Shown here piece by piece: positions 1 through 12,408 of a stretch of DNA of 64,000 bases. The translations under genes were made by a program, and so were the position numbers. Origin of the DNA: Asterias rubens (lineage: Eukaryota > Echinodermata > Asteroidea > Forcipulatida > Asteriidae); NCBI RefSeq assembly GCF_902459465.1, contig NC_047062.1, positions 17,305,994 through 17,369,993 on the forward strand. The letters run 5' to 3'. Numbering within the stretch: the first letter of the stretch is position 1; each line of letters opens with the position of its first letter. Under the pieces are notes generated by a model. That model had not been told where the DNA came from. It saw nothing but the letters and a program-made list of their open reading frames with translations, and made no database searches.

Positions 1-590
1 TACAACAACCTTGCACAGACGCATTATAGAGTTGACCGCCACAATTTGATGGGCCAAGCCTAGAGGGGATCCTCTTTCTTTTCTTTTGACGACAATCACG
101 CCTTCTCATCACAACCCCGTCGCAACAAGTCTCCCATCGACGTGTCTTGGCCAGGCCTTTGTCTCCACAGCATGTATGTTTTTCGCTACTCCTAACTTCC
201 TCTCCACAGCATATCGTCTTCTCTCCGTACATGCGATATTGCATCTTGTTCCCGCAGCAGATCAAGCCCTCACCCTCCCTGAAGACTTGACTCCCGCAGC
301 ATTCTCCGAGAAAGTTGTACAGGATTCCTTCACAGCAGGTCTGGCGTATTGGGTCGTAGCTTCCTTCAGTACAGTCCACCAAATCGCTCTGTCTCGGGAA
401 GATGTAGGAAGCATAGCCGACTTCTCGACACACGTCTTTGAAAGTATCCATGAGACTGTTTCCGCAACAGATAAAGCCGTTGGCATGATGGTAGAGAGAG
501 GTGTCTGAACAGCATTTTTCTGATGGGTTAGAGGAATCATAGGCGACTTTTCCACAGCAAGTGTCCCCATGAGTAGCCTTGTCGTAAAGG
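1..590 (-). CDS. Galaxin-like B exon 11, open to the window edge, with polybasic insert
   Basis: Acceptor CTATAG then phase-2 entry (FLYDKATHGDTCCG). The frame stays open for 196 codons to position 1, with ten Cys-Cys doublets. Around 70-95 it encodes a very basic stretch (MRRRDCRQKKRKR) matching the furin-type R-x-K/R-R consensus, followed by another di-Cys unit. Paralogue A stops before the equivalent position. The true C-terminus lies outside the window. Confidence 0.8.
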
Positions 591-3500
591 CTATAGAGAT
601 TAAATAACGGAAGTAAAAGTGGTATTAAACAAGAGCTCAAATAATATTTTCAGCCAGAATTTGTTTGGTAATACAGTGTCCAATTTTGAAGATAAAAGCA
701 TAAAATACATGAACTCATTATGTTAAATTTCATTTAAATGTATGTGCAAAAAATAATTAATTATTCTCGTAGATTAGTAAACATTTAAGGGATGTTTCAA
801 CCGTTGAGACAGTTCCTGTAAGGTTAGGCTGAACAAATCTTTATGTCTGGAAAAAAAAAAAAAGGTTTTATTTTGTTTTCAAAAGTTGTGTCTTTCAATC
901 ATCTTTTACAACATTAGTAATAAGTAGGATTTTAAATGTTGCATGGTGGCAATACAAAATACTAAGATTTGCGGTAACACCATGTAATGATAATCTCTAA
1001 ATGAGTTGGGTGGTTCTAAAAAGAACCGTTGGTTTCAACTCAAAGTTTAGATCAGTATGCTCTGATCGTCTTCTGGAGAAAAAAAAAAATTACTTACAAC
1101 TTGTCCTGACAGCAGATCTGTTGGTTTGTATTCATCAAGACCTTCCCGCAGCAGTCTCCGTTGGCTTCTTCATAAACCACGCCGTCACACACTGTCTCCG
1201 TGGGTCTGTGTGCCACGCCTGACGTACACTCAGTCCTACCGTTCTCCACTGGCATAACACGGTCATTGCAACACATCTCTGCTGTGCTGGCTGGGTCAAG
1301 CAGCTGGCCGCCACAGCACTGGTGATCTGTGTGTGGAAGAGTTTGGAGTATTTTTGAATAGCGGTTTGAGGGAATTTGGGGAAGAAAATGGTTGAAAAAA
1401 TGGTGGCGCCAATTTCACATGCAGCTACTGTCTGCCTTATGCTAACCATTTTGGAAAGTAAATTTTACACCTATAGTTTTGGCTAAAATTAGTTTGTAAT
1501 TGCAATACCTCTCATCTCTGTGAAGCCCTGTTCAAACTGGACTTAATTTGGGTAAACTAACCGAGCCAGTGGGTAACTTACCCATTTCAAATCCAGTGCA
1601 AACAGCCAAGGTAACTTTCTCTCACAGGAAAGGTGCCCTGAGAAAGATTAACCAGGTCAGTTTAACCGAGCCAGAAAATCCAGTGACCTTTCACTGGCCT
1701 AGATCATGCGCGTTAAACTTGCATCTTTTGTACACGGTTTATTGTCTCCGTAAATTCTACCCAAGTCAATTAAATCCAAGTGCGGACGGTAGGAAGATTA
1801 ACCCCTCGGAATGTTAACCGGCATCATGGTACAGTTACCCAAAATGTTTATCCAGTGCGAACACTGGCTAAGGCCAAGTTTAAACATTTTACTCCAAACA
1901 TTCCACTTACCATCAGATATGCTGTGAATGTTGCCACCGCAGCATGTGTGGGTGTTAGGGTTGAAACCATCTCCTCCATCGCAGCATTGTCCCTCACCAA
2001 CCCCGGTACCTGGAGTCTGAAAGCGCTCATCGTTGCAACATGTCTCCCCTGGCCCTATCAGCATATCCCCACAGCAATCATGTTTAGTTGGATTGTACGG
2101 GTAGTAGCCGCTATCTGCCTTGCTGCTACCACAGATTTCAGTCAGACCCTGTTGCCGCTCAGCGATTGGACGGATCAGTTGGTACATAGGGTCACACTCA
2201 TGACTTCTGTTGTCGTACGGTTGATTGCGACAAATCCTACATGGAAAGAAATAATTTGATCTTAGTGATAATCAAGAAAGCAAAAAAAAATCCAAAACTG
2301 AATAACCAGTGCAGCCAGAATAATACCCTCAAACAGCACCCTCACTGAGGTCAAGGCAAGACCTAGCATTGGCTGAGCAATGCGCGAGGCACGTACTGCC
2401 ATGTTTAACCTCGGCGATGGCAGCCTGAGCGAGAAACGTGATGTTAAGTGACTGCATATATTATGTAGCAAACATTGCCCTCACTGACATCAAAGCGAGA
2501 CCTATCATAGGCTGAGTGATGCGCATGGCACGTAACTGCCATGTTTAACCTCGGCGATAGCGGCCCCTTAGAAATATTAAGTTAAGTGACTGCATATATT
2601 ATGTATCGTCATCAAAGAAGACTGTCCTGGGTGCCATAGTTTACTGTAACATCCACACTGAATGATCCTGTTCAAACAGGAATATGTATCCCAGACAGGC
2701 ACGCCTTACAAGAAGTCAGAAAGAACACAAATTCTGGATAAATGGGGATGCTCGCTACGTCAAGCCATTAACTATTTTGTGACACAAAGAGAACCAAAAT
2801 ATTGACTTACTCAGCATACTTCTCTGCGATGTCATAACTCTTCTCGTTATAACATACTTGAAACTCTGGACTGTAGGTACCTGTGCCACAGCACAGCAGA
2901 GGGGATCCACCAAAGCTTCTTGTCTTAATCTGGATATTTCCTTTGCAGCATTGCTTATCCTCTACACTGTACATATCTCCACCACAACGGCGCAGTCCAG
3001 GTGTCAGATCCCGTTGGTGTGTCACCCTGCCTTCTTTACAAACCTGCATGTGTCAAATATAAATATAAAGAGGGGTTACAGGCTATTATAGACCGTGCAA
3101 GTCTTATAAACTGTGTTCTTGGACTCTCGGCAATGTGTTCATGTGAGTAGGTACACATTCAAACCGGGACCTATATAACAAAAGAGGACAATAGGGTCCA
3201 CGGCTTGGGAAGGTCCACACAATTAAAACATGTGTACAAAACCAATGGGAACTGTTGCAAAAAAGGATAGTATTAACAAAAGAGGGACAATATATGAGGT
3301 CCACGGTTGCAGGCGCATACACATTTGTGTGTGTGTGGGTTTGTATCCACATTCAAACCGTGGACCTATAACAAAAGAGGACGACAGGGTCCACCGTTCG
3401 GGAAGGTCCACACAGTTAAAACACGCGTACGAAACCAATGGGAGCTGGGAGGTAGTATAAACAAAAGAGGGAAAATAGGAGGTCAACGGGTGCAGGTGCC

Positions 3501-6500
3501 TTTTGTGTGTGTGAATTTGATGTATTTTTTTACCTGTGCATTCTTACCTTCTATGTTCTTAAAACCAAAACTTCGTAAGTTTGAATAGTGTCAGCCTTTT
3601 GGTTATTTTTTTTATTCATATAATCCATTAATATTACAAATTTAACAAACCAACCTGTGTTTGAGAGTCAAATGTGTGACATTTTCTTGGTTTGCAGCAG
3701 AGCCTATCATGTGTAGGTTCCTCCTTGGCTATCTGACGTCCAATATCATTCCTGCACAAGTGAGACTCTTTCAGTTCCTCAGTACCACAGCACCTGACAT
3801 CTTTACTGTGCACCTTGCCTTGAAGACAAACAAAACCAATCGGACCGTCAATCATTTTGAAAGCAGTTCAACACTTGTTTAAGTTTCATTCCAAGTGGAA
3901 ACTTTTGACACTCTACTGGCTGCAGACTTGACGGAAATGTGCAAATACCCAGAATTACATGGACGATGAAAGGCTCTGGCTAAATCTGGGTTCATACTTT
4001 TCTGCAACTAACCCATAGAGGTTTCTGCTGTAAGAAGATGATTTCTTGTCTAAACTTTTTTAAGATAAAGCTCACCATATGAGGGTGTGTATCTTCTTTC
4101 TTTGACGCAGCACTGATTGTGTAGGCTGGAGTAGGCCTCGTAGGTGTTTTCCCCGGTCATACAGCATGACCCGTTCGCCACGTCCAGCACATGACTGAAA
4201 CAGCAAGTCTGTCGGTCCGCCTCGTACGAGTGTTGTCCGCAGCATTGAGAAGATGGGGAGGTTTTGTCTATTCGGTTACCCTCACAACAAAGTTGTCCTA
4301 AAGTGTTGTACAATTCTAGAGGATGGAGAAGAATAAATGATGGTAAAAAGTCATTTACTTTTTGTGATTTTGTTTCAATTTATTTTGATGAACATCACAT
4401 TTTGTAGCCCACAGGCCAAAGTGGATGTGATGTGCAATCAGTAATTAGCAATTAATAGTATTAACACACTAAGAAATTAACAAGTAGGATTAAATTAAAT
4501 GTTAAAAAATCACACCTGAAAACAGGTACTCCAAATTTATGCATAATTCATCTAAGAAGATACTCATGGTGAAATAGTCTGCTGAAATAGTCTGAATAGT
4601 CTGTAAATGAATTGATCATTTATGAGCTACTAATGAACACCAATGGTATCGCTACCCACAAATGTTTTCTTATTTAAAGGAAAAGCAAAACATCTAACAA
4701 TTTTTTTCAAACCAGCTCGTCAGCCTTGCAACCTTTTCTAACAAAGCAGACTGTTGATTTTGTTAAGGCCCTTCGGATCTGAGCCATTGGTTGTTTGTGT
4801 TGTGTAACGCACATAAAAGAACCCAGTGCACTTATCGCAAAGAGAAGGAGTTCGCCCCCTGTGTTCCTGGTTTGATTGGCAGCATACTGCGCCACAGCAC
4901 CTTGTAAGCCACTACACGGTGCTATGTAAGAGTACGTCTTATACTTCAAATGTAGCTCCACATACCTTGCAGGAAAATACTGAATGTTGAAGCGCTTTGA
5001 GCATCACTGAGTGACAGATATGAATGCTATATAGAAGCCACTATTATTATTATCATATTAGCTAGACTAGCCATCCCATCGTATCAACGCAAGGAATGGT
5101 TTCCCATCGATCTCTTGGGCTTGGCTTAACAGTTTCATCTGACCTACCTGTCCCACAGCAATCATGACCGGATTGTTTATCATAGAGGCTCCCTGAACAG
5201 CATACTTGGTCAGTCTTCAAGAAAGACTGCCCACTGCAACAGCCCTGCAAGTCCACAATCTCAGGAACGTTCAGTGTTACATTAAATGATGAGTAGTCAT
5301 TGTAACAGCAGGAGGACCTCTGGGGATTGTAGGCGTGTGACGCACAGCACAGTCCATCGCCTACAGTTCAAAAGTGGAAACACAAAATAGTTGTCACTTG
5401 AGCCAAAGTTAAAGGAACTTTACAGAATCGGTTTTTTGCTAACAACTGGTTGCTGGCAGTGTAAGCACTTTATATTATCCACCGTGTACATAGTTCACTG
5501 TTACAAGGAGGAAGATAGTTTTGTTTATGTCAACTTTGATTGAGCCTACTCTTTTGTGGTCTAAGATGTACCTAAAAAAGGTCATGCCACACGAGGCAAA
5601 TAGGAGACTTCTGGGTGGTCTTTATTAACAGTTCTCGCCAGTAATGCGCCTGCTTAGACCACGCGCACAATACTGGGCATGTGCGCGCACGCACATACCT
5701 GCAAAAGGGACCGTAATGTCTGCTGCCGCCAGCGCCCCAAAAAGTCTCCCAATATAGGCAACCAATCCCAGTCAATCTATTGACATTATTATGAAATACT
5801 TGGGGGGGGGGGACACAGAAAATTGTTTTGTGTAAACTGAAGTGTTCCTCTTGCATATAATGAAGTTTGTTTCCTCCATCTGTATTCCCCGTAATGAACC
5901 TCTCCTGTGGCAAAAAAATGGATCATGTGGAACTTACCAATGTTGTAGGTGATTTTGGACTCACAGCACTGTTCATTGTCCGTGTTGATTGGCTCTAGTC
6001 CGCAACATTCAGTTCGTCCTTCAACCAATGGGCTGATCTTGTAGTCAACTCCGTCGGCGAATCTGTCGACGCAGCATATTTGTGTTGTTACGTCAAACGT
6101 TTCTGGTCCACAGCACTCACTGAAATCATTCTTCGGTCGTGGAACCTTGTGTGTTACCAACAAAACAAAAAAGTAATATGTTATCAATTTTTCAAATCAA
6201 ATCGCTGAACTACAAAACATTTGCTGGTACATACATCTTTCTAAAATAAATGACAACTTGAGAGCCGGACAAGTTCTGATAGGTGGGAATGTCATATCGA
6301 TGTTATCGAATCATCCATTAGGGTGAGTGAGGTTGATCGAACTATAGTTGACTTTTAAGGGGCATATGTAAAATTTGAGTGTGATATTTTAAGTTTTATT
6401 TTGTGGTAGGTCGAGGCCATGCGGTATACTGATCTGACTCAATATCTGATGGTTGAATCATCTGAGTGTGGGTTTGATTCCCGGTCATGTCCGTGAGCAA

Positions 6501-9500
6501 GGCACTTAACCTAAATTCAGTTATGCGCAACGTTGTAGTCAATTTTCAAGTTATTTTGTTTGGTCTTTTTATCATTTTGAGGCAGAAAAGGGAAAAGGTT
6601 GAGAAAATCATAGTAAATTGCAGAATCTGGCAGAACTTCCAATAGTTTTATGGTGGGCTTGTACGACTGAAGAGGTAAAAAGTATTTGTGAAAGGAGAAC
6701 AGCAGCCCGGGTAATGTAATTAGTGTCAAAATCTGAATGAAATGTTTCCATTCACTTCAGGCCATGTTTGGTTTTAAACCCCTCCAATGTGTCTCAACAA
6801 ATATCAGTAATCATTCATTGTTTCCGAGAAAATTAGCTTTACCTCATTGCAGCAGTGCTGTACTCTTGTGTCGATAGTTTCAACGCCACAACATTGCATC
6901 CAGCGACTTAGCACCTCTGTTCTGCCAATCGTGTGCACATGTCCAACCCCATCAAGCCCCTCACAGCAAAGCTCCGTTTGCGAATCGTAGACGGCGTTGA
7001 CTCCGCAGCACTCTCCCGTCCCCGCAACGGGGTGATCTCCACAACAGGTGCGGGGGATGAGGGCGGTGATACTGGTATCTATAACTTGGCCCCCACAGCA
7101 TTCCGTCTGCCCGTCCAGATCAAACACTGTGTCGTCGCAGCAGTCCTGCGATGCATCATTGTACCACTCCTCACCTCCGCAGCATTTACCCGTGTTGGAA
7201 TTGTAAAGTTGTCCCCCACCTAACAGCATAAATAACAAAACGAGAGGGGCTGTTTCAAAACCATGCAATGTTGTGGTTTTGAGTCATTAACCACCGGTTC
7301 TTTTCAGAACCAACACCACTCAAAAGAGATTTTTACATAGTGTTACCGCAAACCTCTCTTAGAAATGTTGCAGCGATTTGGCATGTAGTGTAGGGGCCTA
7401 CTGGCTCGGCTTTCTGACCCGAGTTTGTCAGTAACCTTTACAGGGCGCTATACTACTCATCAGGTCTCAAAATAACCAACAGCACGCACCCACAGCTCAA
7501 TGGATAACATTCCGTATGGCGCCACCACTTTTTCACTCATTTTTACACAAAGGGATATCTAATTGAGGTATATTAGATACTATATTATTTCATATCGAAT
7601 GAATAAGTGGGTGCCATACGGAAACTTTTCCAGCTCAATTGCTGGAAAAAATTTCCATAGCGCCACCACTTTTTCATTGGATATAAAATAATATAGTATC
7701 TAATTTACCTCAATGAGATATCCCTTTTTGTAAAAATGAGAGAAAAGGTGGTGGCGCCACACAGAAAGTTATCCAATTGCTGTGCTTTCAATAACGTTAT
7801 TTTAAACCTACTTCTAGAAACTATAATAAGGCTCTCAAGGGGGAGCCTTATAGTTTCTAGAAGTACATAAACCCCACCAAACATTGCAGCTGTATATCAA
7901 GCACAGCACTTTTTTAGCTTACATAACATAGGCCTACTCCTTTTTCAAAATTGGTCAACCCCCAACCCCCAGCTCAAAGTGGGAATTTTACTGACCCAAA
8001 ATCAAGGCAACCTATTTTATTAACAGTAAAACTGCTGACTAAACTTACAGCACTCCTCACTGATTCCTATCGTATTTCGGAGAATCCGTCCTTGACAACA
8101 CGACTCCTCCTCGGGGAGGTAAAAACTTTCCCTTCCCCTCACAACATCAATGCAACTCTCCCACTTTGGTGACCCTGCGTAGAAAGAAGAAACGAGAAAT
8201 AATTACAATTGGACATGATGACCCTCCGAAAAAACAATGACAGGTAAATAAATTGTATTCAGTAAAACCAAAATGATTTACCATTGATAAATGAATTACC
8301 CTTACTCAATTCTAAGTTTTACATTTAACTTCCGGAAAGATGATAGTTTTGTTTACATGACTAGCGCCCTCTGTAGTTCTGCCAAATAAGTTTTGTTGGC
8401 ATGACTCATACAATTGTATTTTGTTGTTCCCAACACCTTTAGTAGTTCCGGGGTGAACATTACTCAACAAGATTGTGATAATGGACAAACAATAGGGCCC
8501 GAAGCGACCCGAAATATTTCTTTGTACCCCTAGTCGGATGTTCCGGGTGTAACCCTTAGGTGTTCAATCGATCGAGAACACAGTTTCACTCTGCAGAGTG
8601 ATGACGACAAACTGGTCTAAAAATAAACTACGGGGTTTTTCCGTATGTCCTCAAACTCGGCATATACCCCATTGATAGAGTAAAAGTTTGATTTGTGTGT
8701 GCCATTTGTGGGTCGACTGTGAATGCTTTTGCGGGTCCAGTGATTCTGAATGGCCGGGAAATACCACTATGTTGAAACTCTTATATTGCGGCATCGCTCA
8801 GATGCGGTATTCCAATGTAACACGCCCATTTTTTCAATATTTAACTTTTCGAAATAAATATGTTGCGTTTTTTGCAATGTTGCAATGCACATCAGTTTAA
8901 AGGACCCTTTTTTTCCAGCAATTTACTGTAATTTAATTAGCCAAAACGCAAACATTAATTAGGGGAAATATAAAGTAATTAGTTTGAACAATCTAATAAA
9001 TTTTTGTTTTTTTAATTAGACCTGAATAATCATTGGAATACTCCACAAAGACTTTTGGATTATGCCAAAAAGTTGCAAGCCTATTAAAAAGTAAACTTCA
9101 CAAATGTATCATTAAGCCTCCCCCCCCCAAAAAAAAAAAGAAAAAAAAAAAAGTCAAGTCACACTTACCAAGCGAAACGTCAAGTTGTCTCACAAACACC
9201 ATTTATTTTCAGAACCACTGCAGTTGTTTAAATCAAACAGCTTTTCTCATGAAGACATTCAGGAGAATCTCAACGTTGAGAGTCAAGTTATACTAATAGT
9301 AAACTTATCATACCCATAAGCTATATAATGCTCAAGACGCGCCCTCAAGAATTGAGGAGGGATCACCCATCAGGGATCACCAATATTCTAAAACCAAATT
9401 AATCCCATAGGCCTATACATAACTCATTCAAAACTTTATTTACAATGTTGTTATACCGCAAACTTCAGTTTCTCTCAGACTATGCGGTTTACCGCCTTTT

Positions 9501-9607
9501 CAGATTGATATCAATGAGGACTTACCTTTGGCTGACGAGATTCCAATGTTGATGATTATTGACAGGCAAAACCAAGCACACATGGGCGGGAGCTTCATCT
9601 TCTGCAT
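1..9607 (-). CDS. Galaxin-like secreted di-cysteine repeat protein (paralogue B), 3' end off the window
   Basis: Eleven exons read leftward: 9526-9607, 8049-8174, 6843-7219, 5938-6145, 5148-5360, 4076-4315, 3655-3818, 2811-3043, 1911-2236, 1098-1326, and 590 to beyond position 1. All introns are GT-AG and intron phases (1,1,0,1,1,1,0,2,1,2) keep one open frame of about 929 codons in the window. Exon 1 encodes a signal peptide; the rest is about 46 Cys-Cys doublets in units such as CCG-x(2-3)-Y-(D/N)-x(5-8)-CC, the galaxin signature. Known for the family: galaxins are secreted proteins of coral skeletal matrix, with relatives in other animals. Inferred: an extracellular, disulphide-rich matrix protein. 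The exon order matches the upstream paralogue at 17359-31204. The exon 8 donor could be at 2811 or 2820 (both phase 2). Introns hold SINE, foldback and tandem repeats. Confidence 0.85.
2339..2609. repeat. Two-copy tandem repeat, period about 139 bp
   Basis: Units starting at 2339 and 2478 share CCCTCACTGA..TCAA and CTGCCATGTTTAACCTCGGC and end GTGACTGCATATATTATGTA. In the gene B intron between exons 8 and 9. Confidence 0.7.
3151..3520. repeat. Direct duplication of about 200 bp in a gene B intron
   Basis: ACATTCAAACCG.GGACCTAT, GGGAAGGTCCACACA and ACCAATGGGA recur about 200 bp apart (units from 3151 and 3351), separated by a GTGTGTGTGTGGG stretch. Confidence 0.7.
4745..5058 (+). mobile_element. 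SINE-like element, copy 1
   Basis: Shares a body (GAGAAGG..TT.GCCC...GTTCCTG.TTTGATTGGC, CACAGCACCTTGTAA) and a 3' end (ACTGAGTGA...AGAAGCCACT then TTATTATT) with 52620-52845. It is in the gene B intron between exons 5 and 6. A di-Cys-like look in reverse translation is fortuitous. Confidence 0.55.
6405..6515 (+). mobile_element. tRNA-derived SINE fragment
   Basis: Contains a B-box-like GGGTTTGATTCCCGGTCATG followed by the GAGCAAGGCACTTAACC sequence common in invertebrate SINEs. In the gene B intron between exons 3 and 4. Confidence 0.45.
6843..7219 (-). CDS. Galaxin-like B exon 3 (single exon equivalent to two exons of paralogue A)
   Basis: A 377-nt exon with eight Cys-Cys doublets, starting in phase 1 (CGGQLYNSNTGKCC) and ending in phase 0 (VQHCCNE). 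In paralogue A the corresponding stretch is split into exons 3 (25628-25780) and 4 (24286-24470) by a 1.16 kb phase-1 intron. This is the only exon-number difference seen between the two genes. Confidence 0.85.
7502..7774. repeat. Foldback (inverted-repeat) element
   Basis: Left arm GGATAAC...GGCGCCACCACTTTTTC and right arm AGGTGGTGGCGCCACAC...GTTATCC are complementary over about 95 bp (GGGATATCTAATTGAGGTA versus TTACCTCAATGAGATATCCC). A relic with the same core lies at 12537-12672. Confidence 0.7.
7809..7865. repeat. Perfect-armed hairpin palindrome, copy 1
   Basis: TACTTCTAGAAACTAT...GGCTC, an 8-base loop, GAGCC...ATAGTTTCTAGAAGTA. Second copy at 12348-12408. Confidence 0.7.
9526..9607 (-). 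CDS. Galaxin-like B exon 1: start codon and signal peptide
   Basis: The first in-frame ATG downstream of the TATA-like box is at 9607; a second in-frame ATG at 9598 (MKLPPMCAW) is an alternative start. The exon encodes about 27 residues, basic then hydrophobic (CAWFCLSIIINIGIS) and ending SSAK, a typical secretory signal. It ends at a GTAAGT donor (9520-9525) in phase 1, as does the first exon of paralogue A. Confidence 0.75.
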
Positions 9608-9798
9608 CCTTGCAATGGACCACGTGTGTACAAAATAATTCAAAAACTCTGCTTCGGGTAGTAGTAGGCCTAATTGAAATTGCTTGGTAATTGTTTTTAC
9701 GTCAGTTAACAAAACTTAATTAAACTCCCAGGATAGAATCGGAGCTTGTGAGCGTGTCTCTCTTCTTTGGCGGTTTGAAGTAAGTGAAAATCCACCAA

Positions 9799-9806
9799 TA
9801 TTTATA
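9799..9806 (-). promoter_or_regulatory. Candidate TATA box of galaxin-like gene B
   Basis: TATAAATA on the minus strand, about 190 nt before the gene B ATG and with no intervening ATG. The spacing predicts a transcription start near 9770. Confidence 0.4.
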
Positions 9807-10102
9807 CGTGAAAGTTTATGTACAGGTAATTGATTTATTAATAGCTGGTCTTTGCGCTCCGCGCAAGACAAAAACACTACTGCTTCCGTTTATGCTGTTT
9901 CGATTTGGCACAGGTATTTCTGCAATTACACGGAGCGGTTTCTTTTTGATAAGGATATTGGGCAATCAAGGTTACGCGTGCCTCACATAATGAGGGTGTT
10001 GAGTCAACCCATAGAGGTAGAAATAGTACCTCCAAGGTCAACGTCACGTTCAATGGCCCTCCCTGGATTGGGGAGGGGGAGTGGGTGGTCTGTGATGCAT
10101 GG

Positions 10103-10345
10103 GTGTCTGTGTGGGGAGTTGGGTTCCCGGGGTGGGGAGGAGGGTAACATGTGGGTGTCTGTGTGGGGAGTTGGGGTATTGGGACGGATGAGGAGGGTGA
10201 CATGGGTGTGTCTGTGTGGGGAGTTGGGGTCTTGGGGTGGAGGAGGAGGATAACATGTGGGTGTCTGTGTGGGGAGTTGGGGTCTTGGGACGGATGAGGA
10301 GGGTGACATGGGGGTGTCTGTGGGGGAGTGGGGGAGGAGGGTATA
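10103..10345. repeat. G-rich minisatellite, period about 53 bp
   Basis: Units start at 10103, 10155, 10208, 10261 and 10314 (GTGTCTGTGTGGGGAGTTGG). Two unit types alternate. The long reverse-strand open frame here is a by-product of the repeat. Confidence 0.85.
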
Positions 10346-10984
10346 TTTATTAATTTTGGTCGATATTGGAAATAAATGGTTTTCAGAAAAGATGTCAGAG
10401 ATAAGGTCAAACAGAACCGGTTTTTTTTCTTGGTGGAGATGTCTGTTGTTCAGGAATATCTGATACTATATGTAATTCAACTGAAGCCGCTCTAACCCAG
10501 TGTTTTAAGTTGAGGGGCACGGTTGTAATTACTACCATGATTTTTATTCTTAATGTTATATAAAGAGAGATAACAGCACCATACACTTTAACCAAACTCC
10601 CCAACCACGTAAGATAGTTGGTCAAAATAACATCGTTGAGTCGTGTGAATCAATTTGCGTGCACCCCTCCCCCCCCCCCACTCATTATTTGTTTGTATGG
10701 TCAATGTGGGTTGCCATCGCCTTATGTTTTAATAGCAGTTTGTTCCAGGAACGAGAAGGGGGTAAAAAAACTTACACAATCTTATTTCCTTTTTCTCTTT
10801 TTTGGAGGTGAGACACTATCGGGATCATTTTAAGGGGGGGGGCTGGGTGGGGGGGGGGGCGGCATATTAGTGAGCATGGAATAGCACGGCTTTATCAAGA
10901 CGTTTCCTAAATCTTAAACCTAAATCTAGCCTCTTAGTGTTGTTTGTGTCACCCTGGTAGTTCCCAATTATAGATCAGGTTCAC

Positions 10985-11300
10985 TGGTCCCTATTGGGTA
11001 TTATTGTCAAAGACTAGTCTTCTTACTTGGTGTATCTCAACATATGCATAAAATCACAAACCTGTGAAAATTTTGACTCGTTGGCCACTGAACTTTTCTG
11101 CAGAATTGAAGAAAAAAGCACCTTGTCGCACAAGTTGTGTGCTTTCAGATGCTTGATTTCGAATACAAAAAAATATAATTCTGAGATCTCGAAATCAAAA
11201 TTCGTTTCTCACAATGTTTTATGCTATCAACAGCTCTCCATTACTCATTACCTAGTAAGTTTTTATGCTAAAAAAAATACCAATAGTGCCCATATTTCAA
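10985..11300. repeat. Dispersed inverted-repeat family copy
   Basis: TTGTCAAAGACTAGTCTTCT through GTTGTGTGCTTTCAGATGC to ACCAATAGTGCCC: diverged copy of the family seen at 13288-14008. Confidence 0.6.
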
Positions 11301-12347
11301 TTGCCTTCACCTTTTTGCAAACGTATGCAACCTATTGGACCTCAATTGACTTTATAAACCCGTAATCAAATTAAGGGCTATCTTAGTTTCACCAAAAGAT
11401 ATTGTAATATTACAGGGAGGGTATCCCTTTGGTATTTAGGCCTTCTCCAAAATTAATTACCGATAGGAAAACTTACTTCATAAGAAAAAAAAAAAAAACA
11501 CAGCTATCGATAATGTATACCATTTGAGAAGTGGTAGAGTATATTTATATATAGGTCACTGCGCAATATAAATGTCCGTGTTGTAAGTGGTTCCCCTGTT
11601 AGGAATTCGTTTTTTGGGAAGTAATTTCAGTGTTTTAGGCCTATTATAGCCTTGCAAATATATTTGAAACAATCCAACTTAAAAAAAACCGAACCGTCGT
11701 TGCCTTTAACGGGCGGGTTCATCGTTCAATGTTCAACAATGTTTGTTTTTGTTCGTGTTTCGTACACTTTAGACTAAATCTGATTTTTTTTTACTTCATG
11801 ACAGTTAGGCTATATTTGCATTGATTTCTGTCTCGGGCGTTATGGGCCGTACCTGCCCTTGGTGAACTGAAAAAACTGGGAACCACAAGTACGTCATAAC
11901 CCGCACAATGACGCGGCTGCACATAATAATTAGGGGAAACCCCATATGTAGTAGCGTTATTACGCACGACGTCTACACACACTGCACGGCCTCTGCTACG
12001 ATTGCGAAATAACAACAACAAAGGGGTGAGAACTCAACTCTTTTCTGGGCAAAATGGAACTGAAAAGGGCCTTCATTACGTCATCTAATAGTTCTGAACA
12101 GAAACAGGTAACCTTGATCAAGTAATTGTAGATTTATTCTCCAGTTAAATGTTTTTGTATCCATAGTATGGGTAGTATTTAGCTTCACACACGACATACA
12201 TTAGTTTGTACATCCATAGAGCAAGGAACAAATTCCTTTATACAATAGCAATGTACTAGATGGTGTGATATGTACATGGTGTACTGTGTGTAATTCGTGT
12301 ATAGTCAGTAACAAACATGGCGTCCCACTTCTATTGTAGAATTTGGC

Positions 12348-12408
12348 TACTTCTAGAAACTATCTTGGCTCCCCCATGAGGGAGCCTTGTTTATAGTTTC
12401 TTGAAGTA
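12348..12408. repeat. Hairpin palindrome, copy 2
   Basis: TACTTCTAGAAACTAT...GGCTCCC, then GGGAGCC...ATAGTTTCTTGAAGTA: same arms as 7809-7865 with one arm mismatch and a different loop. Confidence 0.7.

Noticed and set aside
4707..4961. Possible extra galaxin-like exon with scattered Cys residues
   Set aside because: The stretch is a SINE-like repeat also present at 52620-52845, and paralogue A has no matching exon.
9877..10410. 177-codon Pro/His/Thr-rich minus-strand open frame
   Set aside because: It is generated by the 53-bp minisatellite; open frames also exist in the other minus frames and there is no start context or homology.
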